A stretch of DNA of 64,000 nucleotides from assembly GCF_014836635.1 (NCBI RefSeq), contig NZ_JACSQL010000002.1:744001-808000 (forward strand). The letters run 5' to 3'. The translations under genes and the position numbers were made by a program. Positions 18,141-27,052 of the stretch are shown in pieces. The stretch is from Paenibacillus gallinarum. Lineage in GTDB: Bacteria; Bacillota; Bacilli; Paenibacillales; Paenibacillaceae. Below the pieces are notes generated by a model. It was not told where the DNA came from. It did not search any database and worked only from the letters and a program-made list of their open reading frames with translations. Within the stretch, counting starts at the first letter, position 1. Every line of letters starts with the position of its first letter.

Positions 18141-18692
18141 ATGAAGAGAAAATTCGGAGATCGTGCCAATTGGCGAAGAATTACCAATCGGCAATTTGCT
18201 TGCCGATATGTGGAGAGCGAAGAATTCACAGGCTATTTATCCCTTTATACGATTCATGATTTGAAGGAACCGTTGTGGAAGACGTATGGTGGATATACAT
18301 TTTGTACTGCAGATAAAGGTTACTCTTGGCTTCAGTATTTTCCAAAAGATGAACATTATGTTGTAACAGCTATGTTTGATGATGAGGACCAAATTGTTGA
18401 ATGGTACATTGATACATGTCGTAATCAGGGGATTACGGATCAAGGAGTACCTTGGTTTGATGATTTATATCTCGATGTGATTGTCCTCAAAGATGGAGAA
18501 GTATTTTTACTGGACGAAGATGAACTGGATGATGCACTGGAGAAAGGCCATATCACAACAGCAGATTATGAACTATCGACGAGAACGGCTCAGTATCTTC
18601 TTCAGACGATCGATGCTCATTCCTTTCCTTATTTCAAAATGTCCCTGGAAGATCGGGCGAATCTATTTGAAAATGGTGACTTTAAGGAGTAG
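18141..18692 (+). CDS. DUF402 domain protein (Ntdp-like nucleoside phosphatase family)
   Basis: 183 residues beginning MKRKFGDRANWRRI, the typical start of Firmicute DUF402 proteins. The family includes B. subtilis YgaC-like and Staphylococcus Ntdp proteins, which hydrolyse nucleoside di/triphosphates or control their pools. Conserved acidic and aromatic residues WYIDTCRNQ and FDDLYLDVI are present. ATG 18141 is preferred over ATG 18135 since AGAGGG (18129-18134) is correctly spaced for it. The next gene starts 2 bases after the stop, so the two are co-transcribed. Confidence 0.82.
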   Translation: MKRKFGDRANWRRITNRQFACRYVESEEFTGYLSLYTIHDLKEPLWKTYGGYTFCTADKGYSWLQYFPKDEHYVVTAMFDDEDQIVEWYIDTCRNQGITDQGVPWFDDLYLDVIVLKDGEVFLLDEDELDDALEKGHITTADYELSTRTAQYLLQTIDAHSFPYFKMSLEDRANLFENGDFKE

Positions 18693-18694
18693 AC

Positions 18695-19351
18695 ATGAAG
18701 ATAGAGAAGATAAGAAAGAGACAAAGATTAAAAGATGTTATCTACGCCACGAAAGCTAGAAAGCGATTTTTTAAGTCAATCCTCTTGTTGGCAGTTCTCT
18801 TTTTACTGTGGATCGGGTATACCCAGTGGAGAATCCTTACGCCAAGCGAATCGAATATAAGTGGACAAAAGGTAGATGTCGGAATTGTACTTGGAGCCTC
18901 GCTTTGGGGGGATGTACCGAGTCCTGGTTTGCAGGAACGATTGGACCATGCGCTGATGTTATATGAAAAAGGGACTTTTACTTATTTCATCGTGAGCGGA
19001 GGGCTTGATAGTTCTGAGCATAGATACACGGAAGCTGAAGGGATGCAGCAATACCTTGTTCGTCAGGGAGTAGATCCTAAGTATATTCTTTTAGAGAATG
19101 AAGCTACGAGTACTTACGAGAATTTACTATACAGCAAACGTATCATGAATGAATATGGGCTCCGTTCTTCGGTGATTATTACTCATGATTTTCATGGTAT
19201 GAGATCGCTTGAAATTGCTGCCTTCCTTGATTATGATAAACCAATGATTTCACTAGCTGAATCCGTCGCCATGCCATTTTGGCCTAGCCAAATAAGAGAA
19301 ACTCTTGCTTATTCCAAGTGGAAGATGGATCAAATTGTGCTCTCTTTCTAA
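18695..19351 (+). CDS. DUF218 (YdcF/SanA/ElyC-like) membrane protein
   Basis: 218 residues with a positively charged N-terminus, one membrane helix at about 25-44, and an extracytoplasmic DUF218 domain. Family marks are VDVGIVLGASLWGDVPSPGL, the ERLDHALMLYEKG helix, VSGG and the NEATSTYENL segment. SanA/ElyC relatives affect envelope integrity and lipid-carrier metabolism, but no reaction is established. AAGGAG precedes the ATG, and it is coupled to the upstream DUF402 gene. Confidence 0.82.
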   Translation: MKIEKIRKRQRLKDVIYATKARKRFFKSILLLAVLFLLWIGYTQWRILTPSESNISGQKVDVGIVLGASLWGDVPSPGLQERLDHALMLYEKGTFTYFIVSGGLDSSEHRYTEAEGMQQYLVRQGVDPKYILLENEATSTYENLLYSKRIMNEYGLRSSVIITHDFHGMRSLEIAAFLDYDKPMISLAESVAMPFWPSQIRETLAYSKWKMDQIVLSF

Positions 19352-19445
19352 CAACCTACTTCGCAAAACTTCTAATAACATTCGCTCCGCTAGAATACCT
19401 TAAGTAGAGGAAGTTAAGCCCCTGAAGAGTAGAGGTGAGCGTTTG

Positions 19446-20432
19446 ATGAATGGAAGAGCGATGGCAGCTGGAGGGGGTCAGGAAGGTAGACCTTCCCGGC
19501 AAATTAATGTGGTACTTCGTAATCACACGGATTTGTATAGTGTACAGGGCGGCTCAGCAGCAGAGGCCGATACGCCGCAGACTCAGATCAAGGATAATCC
19601 TCAATTCGCTATGTATCAGGATATTCAAAAAGAGTTAGACGAACTTGTGGGACTTGAAAGTATAAAAGATTTTGTGTTTGAAATCTATGCGTTTTTGCAA
19701 ATTGCACAGATGAGGGCCCAAGCTGGTCTTGTGAGCGGCTCTCATGTCTACCACATGGTTTTTAAAGGAAATCCGGGTACAGGTAAAACAACGGTAGCAC
19801 GGATTGTTGCAAAACTTTTTCAGAAGATGGGCGTTCTTACCAAAGGACATTTGATTGAGGTAGAACGTGCCGATCTTGTGGGTGAATATATTGGACATAC
19901 AGCTCAAAAAACGCGGGATCTCGTAAAAAAATCACTTGGTGGTATTTTATTTATTGATGAAGCCTATAGTCTGGCTCGCGGCGGAGAGAAAGATTTTGGT
20001 AAAGAGGCGATCGATACATTAGTAAAGGCAATGGAAGATCACAAAAATCAATTTATTCTCATCCTTGCCGGATACTCAGAGGAAATCGATTTTTTTATGC
20101 AGACCAATCCTGGTTTACCTTCTCGCTTTCCCATTCAGATTGAGTTTCCTGACTACTCCATTGATCAATTGATCCAAATATCAGAACTTATGGCGAAAGA
20201 ACGGGATTATATTTTAATGCCGCAGTCCATACTCAAATTAAAACAACATTTGCTAGATGAAAAGAATGATACCTCTCAAGCATTCAGTAACGCAAGATAT
20301 GTTCGGAATATTATTGAAAAGTCGATTCGTCATCAGGCGGTCCGGCTCTTAAATCAATATTCGACAGGAAGCCCGGGAAAGCTAGAGCTGATGACTTTGC
20401 GAACAGAGGATTTAAAACTTGAGACGAAATAA
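19446..20432 (+). CDS. spoVK: Stage V sporulation protein K (AAA+ ATPase)
   Basis: CbxX/CfxQ-type AAA+ ATPase, 328 residues. Walker A GNPGTGKTT at 108-116, Walker B ILFIDEAYSLARGG, and an arginine-finger region GLPSRFP. In B. subtilis SpoVK is needed for spore maturation and lies between hfq and the hflX homologue ynbA, as here. ATG 19446 is chosen over the adjacent TTG 19443 because GAGGTG is 8 bases upstream. The first 45 residues are Gly/Gln-rich and variable. Confidence 0.9.
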   Translation: MNGRAMAAGGGQEGRPSRQINVVLRNHTDLYSVQGGSAAEADTPQTQIKDNPQFAMYQDIQKELDELVGLESIKDFVFEIYAFLQIAQMRAQAGLVSGSHVYHMVFKGNPGTGKTTVARIVAKLFQKMGVLTKGHLIEVERADLVGEYIGHTAQKTRDLVKKSLGGILFIDEAYSLARGGEKDFGKEAIDTLVKAMEDHKNQFILILAGYSEEIDFFMQTNPGLPSRFPIQIEFPDYSIDQLIQISELMAKERDYILMPQSILKLKQHLLDEKNDTSQAFSNARYVRNIIEKSIRHQAVRLLNQYSTGSPGKLELMTLRTEDLKLETK

Positions 20433-20481
20433 ATAAAAAAACAATGATACAAGCAAACGATATGAAAAATAAGGGGCAAAC

Positions 20482-21771
20482 ATGATGGCAAACACCACGC
20501 ATGAAACAAATATGGATATAAAAGATAAAGCAATTTTGGTCAGTCTAGTGACTGATCAAGTGAAACGAAGTGGAATTAACCCAGAATATTCTCTGGAGGA
20601 ACTTGTTAAACTGGCAGAGACAGCAGGGGTTGAAGTACTTAGTGTAATTTCGCAGAATAAGGAAAGAGCGGATACCAAATGGTTTATCGGAAAGGGAAAA
20701 GTAGAAGAACTTAGACTCGTTGCGGATGAACTGGGGGCGACTACGGCTATTTTTGATCAGGATCTCTCGGGTGCTCAAGTACGGAACCTGGAATCAAGCC
20801 TCGATCTCAAAATCATTGACCGTACTCAGCTCATCCTTGATATTTTTGCTCAAAGAGCAAATACAAGAGAAGGAATTATACAAGTTGAACTCGCACAGCA
20901 CTCTTATTTACTTCCGCGCTTGTCCGGTCATGGCAAGAATTTATCACGTCTAGGCGGCGGAATCGGAACCCGTGGACCGGGGGAAAGCAAGCTTGAAACA
21001 GATCGTAGACATATTCGTAATCGAATCAGCGATTTGAAACGTCAACTGGAAGAAGTGACACGTCATCGTAAACTGTACAGAGAGCGCCGCAAAAAGAGCG
21101 GAGTTATACAGGTTGCTCTTGTTGGTTATACGAACGCGGGAAAATCAACCCTACTAAAGCAGCTGACTGCAGCAGATGTATACATTGAGAATCAATTGTT
21201 TGCTACACTTGATCCTACTTCTCGTACGATGGAACTTCCCAGCGGCAAGGAAATTGTTCTAACTGATACGGTTGGTTTTATTCAAAATTTACCGCATGAT
21301 TTAGTCGCTGCATTCCGCGCTACGCTTGAAGAAGTGAATGAAGCAGATCTTATCCTCCATGTAGTGGATGCATCATCCGAGATGAGAGAAGATCAGATGA
21401 AAGTCGTTCATAAGATCCTTGAGGAACTAGGAGCGGCGGATAAACCGCAGATTGTTCTATTTAATAAAAAAGATGCATGTACACCCGAACAGCTACAAAT
21501 GTTGCCATCAGGTAAAGGGTATAAGAAGATCAGTGCCTTTGATGAAGCTGATTTACTCAGCATTCGCGAGATGATTCAAGAGGAACTGGCAGGAGATACG
21601 GTTAAGTTCCGCATACCTGCAGAAAGAGGAGATATTACTTCTGTTATTTACCGTGTGGGTGATGTAATTAATACTGAATATGATGAAAGTGATGTTATAT
21701 ATGAAGTACAAGTTCAGCAAGGGGAATATGAGAAGCACGGATATTTGCTGAAAGATTTTATTGAAGTTTAA
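20482..21771 (+). CDS. hflX: GTPase HflX
   Basis: Ribosome-associated GTPase that splits stalled or stress-inactivated ribosomes. 429 residues. An N-terminal HflX domain with RLGGGIGTRGPGESKLETDRR comes first, then the G domain with G1 GYTNAGKST at 215-223, G3 DTVGF and NKKD. It corresponds to B. subtilis ynbA by position between spoVK and ynbB. ATG 20482 is preceded by AAGGGGC. Confidence 0.95.
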   Translation: MMANTTHETNMDIKDKAILVSLVTDQVKRSGINPEYSLEELVKLAETAGVEVLSVISQNKERADTKWFIGKGKVEELRLVADELGATTAIFDQDLSGAQVRNLESSLDLKIIDRTQLILDIFAQRANTREGIIQVELAQHSYLLPRLSGHGKNLSRLGGGIGTRGPGESKLETDRRHIRNRISDLKRQLEEVTRHRKLYRERRKKSGVIQVALVGYTNAGKSTLLKQLTAADVYIENQLFATLDPTSRTMELPSGKEIVLTDTVGFIQNLPHDLVAAFRATLEEVNEADLILHVVDASSEMREDQMKVVHKILEELGAADKPQIVLFNKKDACTPEQLQMLPSGKGYKKISAFDEADLLSIREMIQEELAGDTVKFRIPAERGDITSVIYRVGDVINTEYDESDVIYEVQVQQGEYEKHGYLLKDFIEV

Positions 21772-21857
21772 TCATTTGACGTGATTTTACCGGTAACGAT
21801 ATAACAACTAAAGTGCATATCATGTCAGATTTGTACGCATGAGGAGAGAAGAAGAAC

Positions 21858-23114
21858 ATGAAGGCCGTTTTTTCAGAAGAAATTGTTCGCTTAGGACAAG
21901 AGATTGAAGAGAAGATTGAAGGTAGACTCAGAGAAGTCGACCGTATTATCGACAAAAATCAGTGGAAAGTCATTGAAGCTTTTCAGAAGAAGCAAGTAAG
22001 TGATTATCATTTTGCAGGTTCCACTGGGTATGCTTACAATGATCGCGGACGTGAAGTGCTGGATGAAGTTTATGCTGAAGTTTTTGGGGCAGAAGCAGCA
22101 TTAGTGCGGCCGCATTTTGCCTCGGGGACACATACCATTGCTACCGCGCTTTATGGAGTACTTCGTCCAGGAGATGAACTGCTATATATTACAGGCACGC
22201 CGTATGATACGTTACATAAAGTCATAGGAAAAGCTGGGGATGGCACAGGTTCATTACATGATTTTGGAATTACGTATCAGGAGACTGCACTCACCGCTGA
22301 GGGTTTGATTGATTGGAGCGCAGTGAAAGAAGCTATCAATGAACGTACAAAAGTGATCGGTATTCAGCGTTCTAGGGGCTATGACTGGAGATCATCTTTT
22401 ACGGTGGCGCAGATTGAAGAGATGGTTCAGAAAGTGAAGGCGTTAAAAGAAGACGTCATTGTGTTTGTTGATAATTGTTATGGGGAATTTACGGAAGAGA
22501 AGGAACCTACAGAAGTAGGCGCTGATCTAATTGCAGGTTCTCTGATTAAAAATCCGGGCGGTGGTATTGCCGAAACCGGTGGTTATATTTGCGGAAAAGA
22601 AAAGTATGTTCAGCTTGCTGCATACCGGCTTACTGCACCAGGAATCGGCGGAGAAGTTGGAGCCATGCTTGGGACTACAAGAGGGATTTATCAAGGTTTG
22701 TATTTAGCTCCTTCCACGGTCGGACAAGCAATCAAGGGAAGTATATTTGCTGCGGCTATGTTTGAAGCGGTTGGTTTTGTCACAAAACCTGCATGGCATG
22801 AGATGCGGACCGATCTCATTCAGGCTGTTTCTTTTGATGGCCCAGACCATCTTATTGCTTTTGTACAAGGGATTCAGAAAGCTTCGGCAATCGATAGTCA
22901 TGTGGTACCAGAACCTTGGGACATGCCAGGGTATGAGCATCCAGTGATCATGGCAGCAGGAACTTTTATTCAAGGTGGAAGCCTTGAACTTTCAGCAGAT
23001 GCACCGATTAGAGAACCTTACATAGGATATATGCAAGGCGGTCTTACTTACTCCCATGTGAAATATGGCGTTCTTATGGCACTGCAAACAATGAAGGACC
23101 GTAATTTACTGTGA
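21858..23114 (+). CDS. ynbB: YnbB-like PLP-dependent enzyme (methionine gamma-lyase/aluminum resistance family)
   Basis: 418 residues, fold type I PLP enzyme. The family has been annotated as aluminum resistance protein or as methionine gamma-lyase family, but its reaction is not settled. The probable Schiff-base lysine is K231 in GSLIKNPGGG, and the FVDNCYGEF motif supplies the PLP-nitrogen aspartate. It occupies the same place as ynbB in B. subtilis, directly before glnR. Its stop codon lies inside a GlnR operator. The ribosome site GAGGAGAG precedes the ATG. Confidence 0.88.
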   Translation: MKAVFSEEIVRLGQEIEEKIEGRLREVDRIIDKNQWKVIEAFQKKQVSDYHFAGSTGYAYNDRGREVLDEVYAEVFGAEAALVRPHFASGTHTIATALYGVLRPGDELLYITGTPYDTLHKVIGKAGDGTGSLHDFGITYQETALTAEGLIDWSAVKEAINERTKVIGIQRSRGYDWRSSFTVAQIEEMVQKVKALKEDVIVFVDNCYGEFTEEKEPTEVGADLIAGSLIKNPGGGIAETGGYICGKEKYVQLAAYRLTAPGIGGEVGAMLGTTRGIYQGLYLAPSTVGQAIKGSIFAAAMFEAVGFVTKPAWHEMRTDLIQAVSFDGPDHLIAFVQGIQKASAIDSHVVPEPWDMPGYEHPVIMAAGTFIQGGSLELSADAPIREPYIGYMQGGLTYSHVKYGVLMALQTMKDRNLL

Positions 23115-23126
23115 GTTTTCCTTACA
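23110..23126 (+). promoter_or_regulatory. GlnR/TnrA operator upstream of glnR
   Basis: TGTGA-N7-TTACA, an exact match to the TGTNA-N7-TNACA consensus. It is centred about 50 bases before the predicted glnR transcription start and overlaps the ynbB stop codon. Expected to mediate nitrogen autoregulation of glnR-glnA. Confidence 0.75.
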
Positions 23127-23131
23127 TATCA

Positions 23132-23161
23132 TTGACACTTCATATCATATAAATGTACAAT
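23132..23161 (+). promoter_or_regulatory. glnR promoter
   Basis: TTGACA (23132-23137), 18-base spacer, TACAAT (23156-23161). Lies directly downstream of the GlnR operator. Confidence 0.65.
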
Positions 23162-23198
23162 GATGGTATATAGTATACTTGGAAGGTAGATGAACGAC

Positions 23199-23612
23199 AT
23201 GGGTGATGAAATCCGCAGAAATATGGCCTTATTTCCTATTGGAATCGTTATGAAACTTACGGATCTTTCTGCAAGGCAAATTCGTTATTATGAGCAGCAT
23301 AATTTAATCGTCCCAGCGCGTACATCAGGAAATCAACGTCTTTTCTCTTTTAATGATGTAGAACGATTGCTTGAGATTAAAGCTTTAATTGAAAAAGGGG
23401 TTAATATTGCGGGGATTAAGCAAGTAATGAACCCGGTAACAAAAGAATCAGAGGAAGCAACGGTTATTACTCCTGACACCGAAGTGAAACGAAGAGAGCT
23501 ATCGGATTCTCAGTTGCACCGGATGCTTAAGCAACAGCTGGTTGCTGGTAAACGTCCAGGGCAGGTTTCTTTAATTCAAGGTGAGTTGTCACGCTTCTTT
23601 AACAAAAAGTAA
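23199..23612 (+). CDS. glnR: Nitrogen regulator GlnR (MerR family)
   Basis: MerR-type repressor of glutamine synthetase and other nitrogen genes, controlled by feedback-inhibited GlnA. Length 137 residues. The winged-helix DNA-binding part has LTDLSARQIRYYE, and NQRLFSFNDVERLLEIK follows. The C-terminal tail ends in the family's RFF motif, which senses GlnA. ATG 23199 is chosen because MGDEIRRNMALFPIG aligns with B. subtilis GlnR; ATG 23190 is only 3 bases from GGAAGG, so either is possible. Confidence 0.95.
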   Translation: MGDEIRRNMALFPIGIVMKLTDLSARQIRYYEQHNLIVPARTSGNQRLFSFNDVERLLEIKALIEKGVNIAGIKQVMNPVTKESEEATVITPDTEVKRRELSDSQLHRMLKQQLVAGKRPGQVSLIQGELSRFFNKK

Positions 23613-23668
23613 GTTTCTTAAGCCGAAACTTAGGTGATAAGTTGAAATAGGACTTCAGGTTCACTTTC

Positions 23669-23697
23669 TTGACATGTGGAAGTGCGCCTGTGACAAT
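23669..23697 (+). promoter_or_regulatory. glnA promoter candidate
   Basis: TTGACA (23669-23674), 17-base spacer, GACAAT with a TG extension (23692-23697). It would allow glnA expression apart from glnR and puts the following inverted repeat in the transcript leader. Confidence 0.5.
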
Positions 23698-23713
23698 GAA
23701 TGGGGAACCAACA

Positions 23714-23753
23714 TTTTCTAAAGCAATAGCAATCGTGTTATTGCTTTAGAAAA
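23714..23753 (+). repeat. Perfect 15-base inverted repeat in the glnA leader
   Basis: TTTTCTAAAGCAATA and its exact complement TATTGCTTTAGAAAA flank a 10-base loop (GCAATCGTGT), 67 bases before the glnA start. No T-run follows, so it is not a standard terminator. It may be a DNA operator or an mRNA hairpin. Confidence 0.8.
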
Positions 23754-23819
23754 CGGATCGGCTGTCCTGCATGCACTCATTGAAGCTGATACTTATATGA
23801 AGAAAAGGGAGAGGATTTT

Positions 23820-25148
23820 GTGAGTTTTACTAAAGAGGACATTATTCGTATTGCAAAAGAAGAAAATGTACGCTTTATCCGTTTACAATTTACTGATCTG
23901 CTCGGTACGATCAAGAATGTTGAAATTCCAGTGAGTCAGTTACAAAAAGCATTGGATAATAAGATGATGTTTGATGGATCTTCCATTGAAGGTTATGTTC
24001 GTATCGAAGAATCCGATATGTACTTGTACCCGGATCTAGACACTTGGGTCGTATTCCCATGGGTTGCTGAGAACCGTGTTGCACGTCTTATCTGTGATGT
24101 ATATATGCCAGATGGTACTCCATTTGCAGGAGACCCGCGTGGTATTTTAAAACGTGTACTTAAAGAAGCAGAAGAAATGGGCTACACTTCCATGAACGTG
24201 GGACCTGAACCTGAATTCTTTTTATTCCGTACGGATGCGAACGGTAATCCGACAACTGAACTCAACGACCAAGGTGGTTATTTTGACCTTGCTCCAATGG
24301 ATCTTGGTGAAAATTGCCGTCGTGAGATCGTACTTACCTTGGAAGAGATGGGCTTTGAGGTTGAAGCTTCTCACCATGAAGTAGCTCCAGGACAACATGA
24401 GATTGATTTCAAATATGAAGAAGCTATCAAAGCAGCGGATGAGATTCAAACTTTTAAACTCGTAGTAAAAACAATTGCTCGTCAGCACGGTCTGCATGCA
24501 ACCTTTATGCCGAAACCACTATTTGGTATGAACGGATCAGGGATGCACTGTCACCAGTCCTTATTTAAAGGTAATGTAAATACATTCTATGATGAGTCTG
24601 ACGAACTTGGTCTGAGTAAAGAAGCTCGCCATTACATGGCAGGTATTCTGAAACATGCTCGCGCTATGGCAGCGATCACGAATCCAACCGTGAACTCTTA
24701 CAAACGTTTGGTTCCTGGATATGAAGCACCTTGTTACGTAGCATGGTCAGCAAGTAACCGTAGCCCGATGATCCGTATTCCAGCATCACGTGGTCTCAGT
24801 ACTCGTGTTGAGGTTCGTAACCCGGATCCAGCAGCAAATCCTTACCTTGCACTTGCAGTTATGCTGAAAGCAGGCCTTGACGGTATCAAACGTGAATTGA
24901 CATTGCCGGCTCCAATTGACCGTAATATCTATATCATGTCAGAAGAAGAGCGCATTGAAGAAGGTATTCCTTCCTTGCCAGCTGACCTGAAAGAAGCATT
25001 ACATGAACTGATCCGTAGTGAAGTGATTACGGATGCACTAGGCGAACACGCACTTGCTCATTTCTATGAATTGAAAGAAATCGAGTGGGATATGTATAGA
25101 ACTCAAGTACATCAATGGGAACGCGATCAATATTTGACGCTATACTAA
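23820..25148 (+). CDS. glnA: Glutamine synthetase, type I-alpha
   Basis: Joins ammonia and glutamate to make glutamine, and in Firmicutes feeds back on GlnR. 442 residues, the short GSI-alpha form without the adenylylation loop. Active-site segments: DGSSIEGY, the GPEPEFFLF beta strand with catalytic Glu, [14 protein letters not shown] (nucleotide and glutamate binding), NRSPMIRIP and [17 protein letters not shown] start with AAGGGAGAGG 5 bases before it. The 3' end and terminator are duplicated 3.4 kb downstream, consistent with an integration site here. Confidence 0.97.
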   Translation: MSFTKEDIIRIAKEENVRFIRLQFTDLLGTIKNVEIPVSQLQKALDNKMMFDGSSIEGYVRIEESDMYLYPDLDTWVVFPWVAENRVARLICDVYMPDGTPFAGDPRGILKRVLKEAEEMGYTSMNVGPEPEFFLFRTDANGNPTTELNDQGGYFDLAPMDLGENCRREIVLTLEEMGFEVEASHHEVAPGQHEIDFKYEEAIKAADEIQTFKLVVKTIARQHGLHATFMPKPLFGMNGSGMHCHQSLFKGNVNTFYDESDELGLSKEARHYMAGILKHARAMAAITNPTVNSYKRLVPGYEAPCYVAWSASNRSPMIRIPASRGLSTRVEVRNPDPAANPYLALAVMLKAGLDGIKRELTLPAPIDRNIYIMSEEERIEEGIPSLPADLKEALHELIRSEVITDALGEHALAHFYELKEIEWDMYRTQVHQWERDQYLTLY

Positions 25149-25182
25149 AACTTGTAACCTTTGGCGCTCTAAGCGCCAAGGG
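25086..25182 (+). repeat. Direct repeat copy 1: glnA 3' end plus terminator (attL-like)
   Basis: About 97 bases covering the last ~20 codons of glnA and its terminator, matched by 28452-28549 with about 13 mismatches and one extra base. This is the pattern left when an integrase inserts DNA into the 3' end of a gene and rebuilds the gene end. Confidence 0.8.
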
Positions 25183-25194
25183 TTTTTCTTTTTC
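25158..25194 (+). terminator. glnA terminator
   Basis: Stem TTGGCGC/GCGCCAA (loop TCTAA) with flanking CC/GG pairs, followed by TTTTTCTTTTTC. Confidence 0.85.
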
Positions 25195-25229
25195 GGGGAG
25201 AGGACAACTGGGAAGTTAATTGTGGGTGG

Positions 25230-25530
25230 TCACCCCAGAAATACCCACAAAGTTTGTGTATTCTCATACTTTTCAATTGAGTCTTTTTCTATTTTCTTTG
25301 ATACGTGAGCATAGATATCTGAAGTGATACTGATACTTCCATGGCCAAGTCGTTCTTCTCAGCACCTGTTTGTAAAAGTAATAAAGCGTGAGTATGCCTT
25401 AATCAATGGGGAGGTATACTTGGTAATTCAGCTTTATTAAATATTCTCGAAAATGCATGAGCAAGGTTGATTTCGGCAAAAAACTGCCACCATCTATACA
25501 TAAAAATAAATTCAATTCATTAGCTTTAAC
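25230..25530 (-). pseudogene. Broken tyrosine-type phage integrase, C-terminal part
   Basis: Read on the minus strand, pieces of a tyrosine recombinase catalytic domain appear in three frames. FSRIFNKAELPSIPPH-stop-LRHTHALLLLQTGA contains the box II HxLRHTHA region with Gly changed to a stop. After a deletion and frameshift comes ERLGHGSISITSDIYAHVSK, the final LGH and the catalytic-tyrosine region (Y in DIYAHV). The end is QTLWVFLG then TGA at 25232-25230. Upstream fragment DGGSFLPKST fits the preceding beta region. The gene points towards glnA with its end 80 bases from it, as expected for an element inserted at the glnA 3' end. Clearly inactive. Confidence 0.85.
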
Positions 25531-25544
25531 GGAATACCTTTTTA

Positions 25545-25715
25545 TCAGCTTAAATATATCCAATGTAGTCTTGTTATAAATCTTGTTATGGAGTTAGTGA
25601 TTGATCCCATCTCCTTTGGCATTTACAGCTGTAGGCTATGTATAAGCTGACTTTTAATGCTTATTCTTGCGCTGATATGCTTCCTATAACTTGGTTTTCT
25701 CAATCCAAACTTCAC
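25545..25715 (-). pseudogene. Remnant of a small phage/element-associated gene
   Basis: Minus-strand GTG at 25715 with a GAGGGTG ribosome site starts MKFGLRKPSYRKHISARISIK, then stops after LIHSLQL; similar-looking sequence resumes as MPKEMGS and, in another frame, NKIYNKTTLDIFKLIKR. This resembles small basic proteins of about 60 residues that I recall from Bacillus and Paenibacillus mobile elements, usually near an integrase gene. The identification rests on memory of the pattern and is moderate. One stop and at least one frameshift make it inactive. Confidence 0.45.
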
Positions 25716-25841
25716 TTTACACCCTCGAATTTACAATATAATCTAATACTGTTATATTGATTTTATCAAAGCAGAATATATTACATATCATTTCAGACTC
25801 TCTCATCCATAATGAGATCATAAAAAAGCGAGGTTAATTAT

Positions 25842-26537
25842 TTGAATACACTTACAACAAATGCAGTGCCCACTACTATTCAGTATATGACTGTGGTCGT
25901 TCCACTTATCACGGCAGTGCTTACATTTATTCTTACTTCATTGTTTACATCATTCAAAGAACGGAAAGCAATGAATATACCCAAAAGAGTGATACTTGAT
26001 TACGCAGAATACACATTTGATTACCCTTTTGAGAATAAAGTTAGTGAGAATCATGGTAATGGAAGAATACTTCTAGGTTCTAACGGAAAAAACATAACGA
26101 ACGAAGCTTTAGATTTTTATAAAGGAGCAAGAACTAGATCACCTCTTCAGTTTTTAGTTTTGAAGAATGTAACTGAAAATAATATGATTAATGTAAAAAT
26201 CAGAACTGTATATGGTAGTAAAGAGGGTGAAAAAGTTGATGAGATGTTTATTATGCCGGTGTGGGAGCACAAAACCACATTATATCTGCCACAAACAGTT
26301 TATTGTAGCAAGTCTACCTTCTCGACGAATCTTGAATTGGTTATTACCTATACAACAGCCAATTTTGAAACATTTAAATATAGCTATAAAAGAACAAAGA
26401 AGAACTTGTACAAAGAGCGCCTCAAAAAGAGATATTTGGGTTTTATATGGTTAACGAAAATTCGGTATTTTAAACAATCATTTAACAGTTTTCTAGTTGT
26501 TCGTAGTAAGTTAGGATCAAGTGATAATAACCAGTAG
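25842..26537 (+). CDS. Hypothetical protein with N-terminal membrane helix
   Basis: 231 residues, not recognised. One strongly hydrophobic segment (about residues 17-37) is followed by a soluble part with mixed charge. After about 185 the tail is very basic (KRTKKNLYKERLKKRYL). TTG start at 25842 with GCGAGG about 9 bases upstream; ATG at residue 16 is an alternative. AT-rich and inside the decayed region downstream of glnA, yet the reading frame is intact over nearly 700 bases, so it is probably under selection or a recent arrival. A one-helix plus soluble-domain design is common in phage-defence effectors and surface sensors, but nothing specific supports either. Confidence 0.55.
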   Translation: MNTLTTNAVPTTIQYMTVVVPLITAVLTFILTSLFTSFKERKAMNIPKRVILDYAEYTFDYPFENKVSENHGNGRILLGSNGKNITNEALDFYKGARTRSPLQFLVLKNVTENNMINVKIRTVYGSKEGEKVDEMFIMPVWEHKTTLYLPQTVYCSKSTFSTNLELVITYTTANFETFKYSYKRTKKNLYKERLKKRYLGFIWLTKIRYFKQSFNSFLVVRSKLGSSDNNQ

Positions 26538-27052
26538 TAACTAGTATATTTTAATTTGCACTAGGTCGCTGCTGTTTTTTTATTAGTGAGCTTATTGAGT
26601 TTTACACTTTTTTTGTCATTGATATAAGAACAAATACAAGTGGAAAATGATAATTACATAGCATGGGAAGAGAAGTAGAGTCTTGAAAGAATTTTAATTA
26701 TGAGGGATGGGAAAGAGAAACAGACATACCAAAACAGCCAATAGATAAGCCGAATTCTAAGTACGGGATGGAGTTGGAGTGTTGATATGGCTTAAAGATT
26801 TAAAAGACAATGATATTTTGAAAGTCCCCGAGTGGTGCTCCCGCAGCGTAATGAAGTTCAAAGGTATTGACACTGCTATCTCCGTAAAATTAGTAATTGA
26901 AGCAATGAAATGTGAAATATTAAATATAAAAATTTGTTACTAGAAAGTCACCACATAAGTGAAATGTTTAGTTGCTTGTTGGGTTATTTAATATCTGGTT
27001 ATAAAATATGAATGAGTGGTATAATTTCATAAAAAAGGTGATGAGACTAACA
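26538..27052. other. Gene-poor stretch with short open fragments only
   Basis: AT-rich spacer. One open fragment of about 50 codons (from about 26790, WLKDLKDNDILKVPEW onward, ending at a TAG near 26943) has no ribosome site or start that I trust and no recognisable family. Probably gene debris of the same accessory region. Confidence 0.4.
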
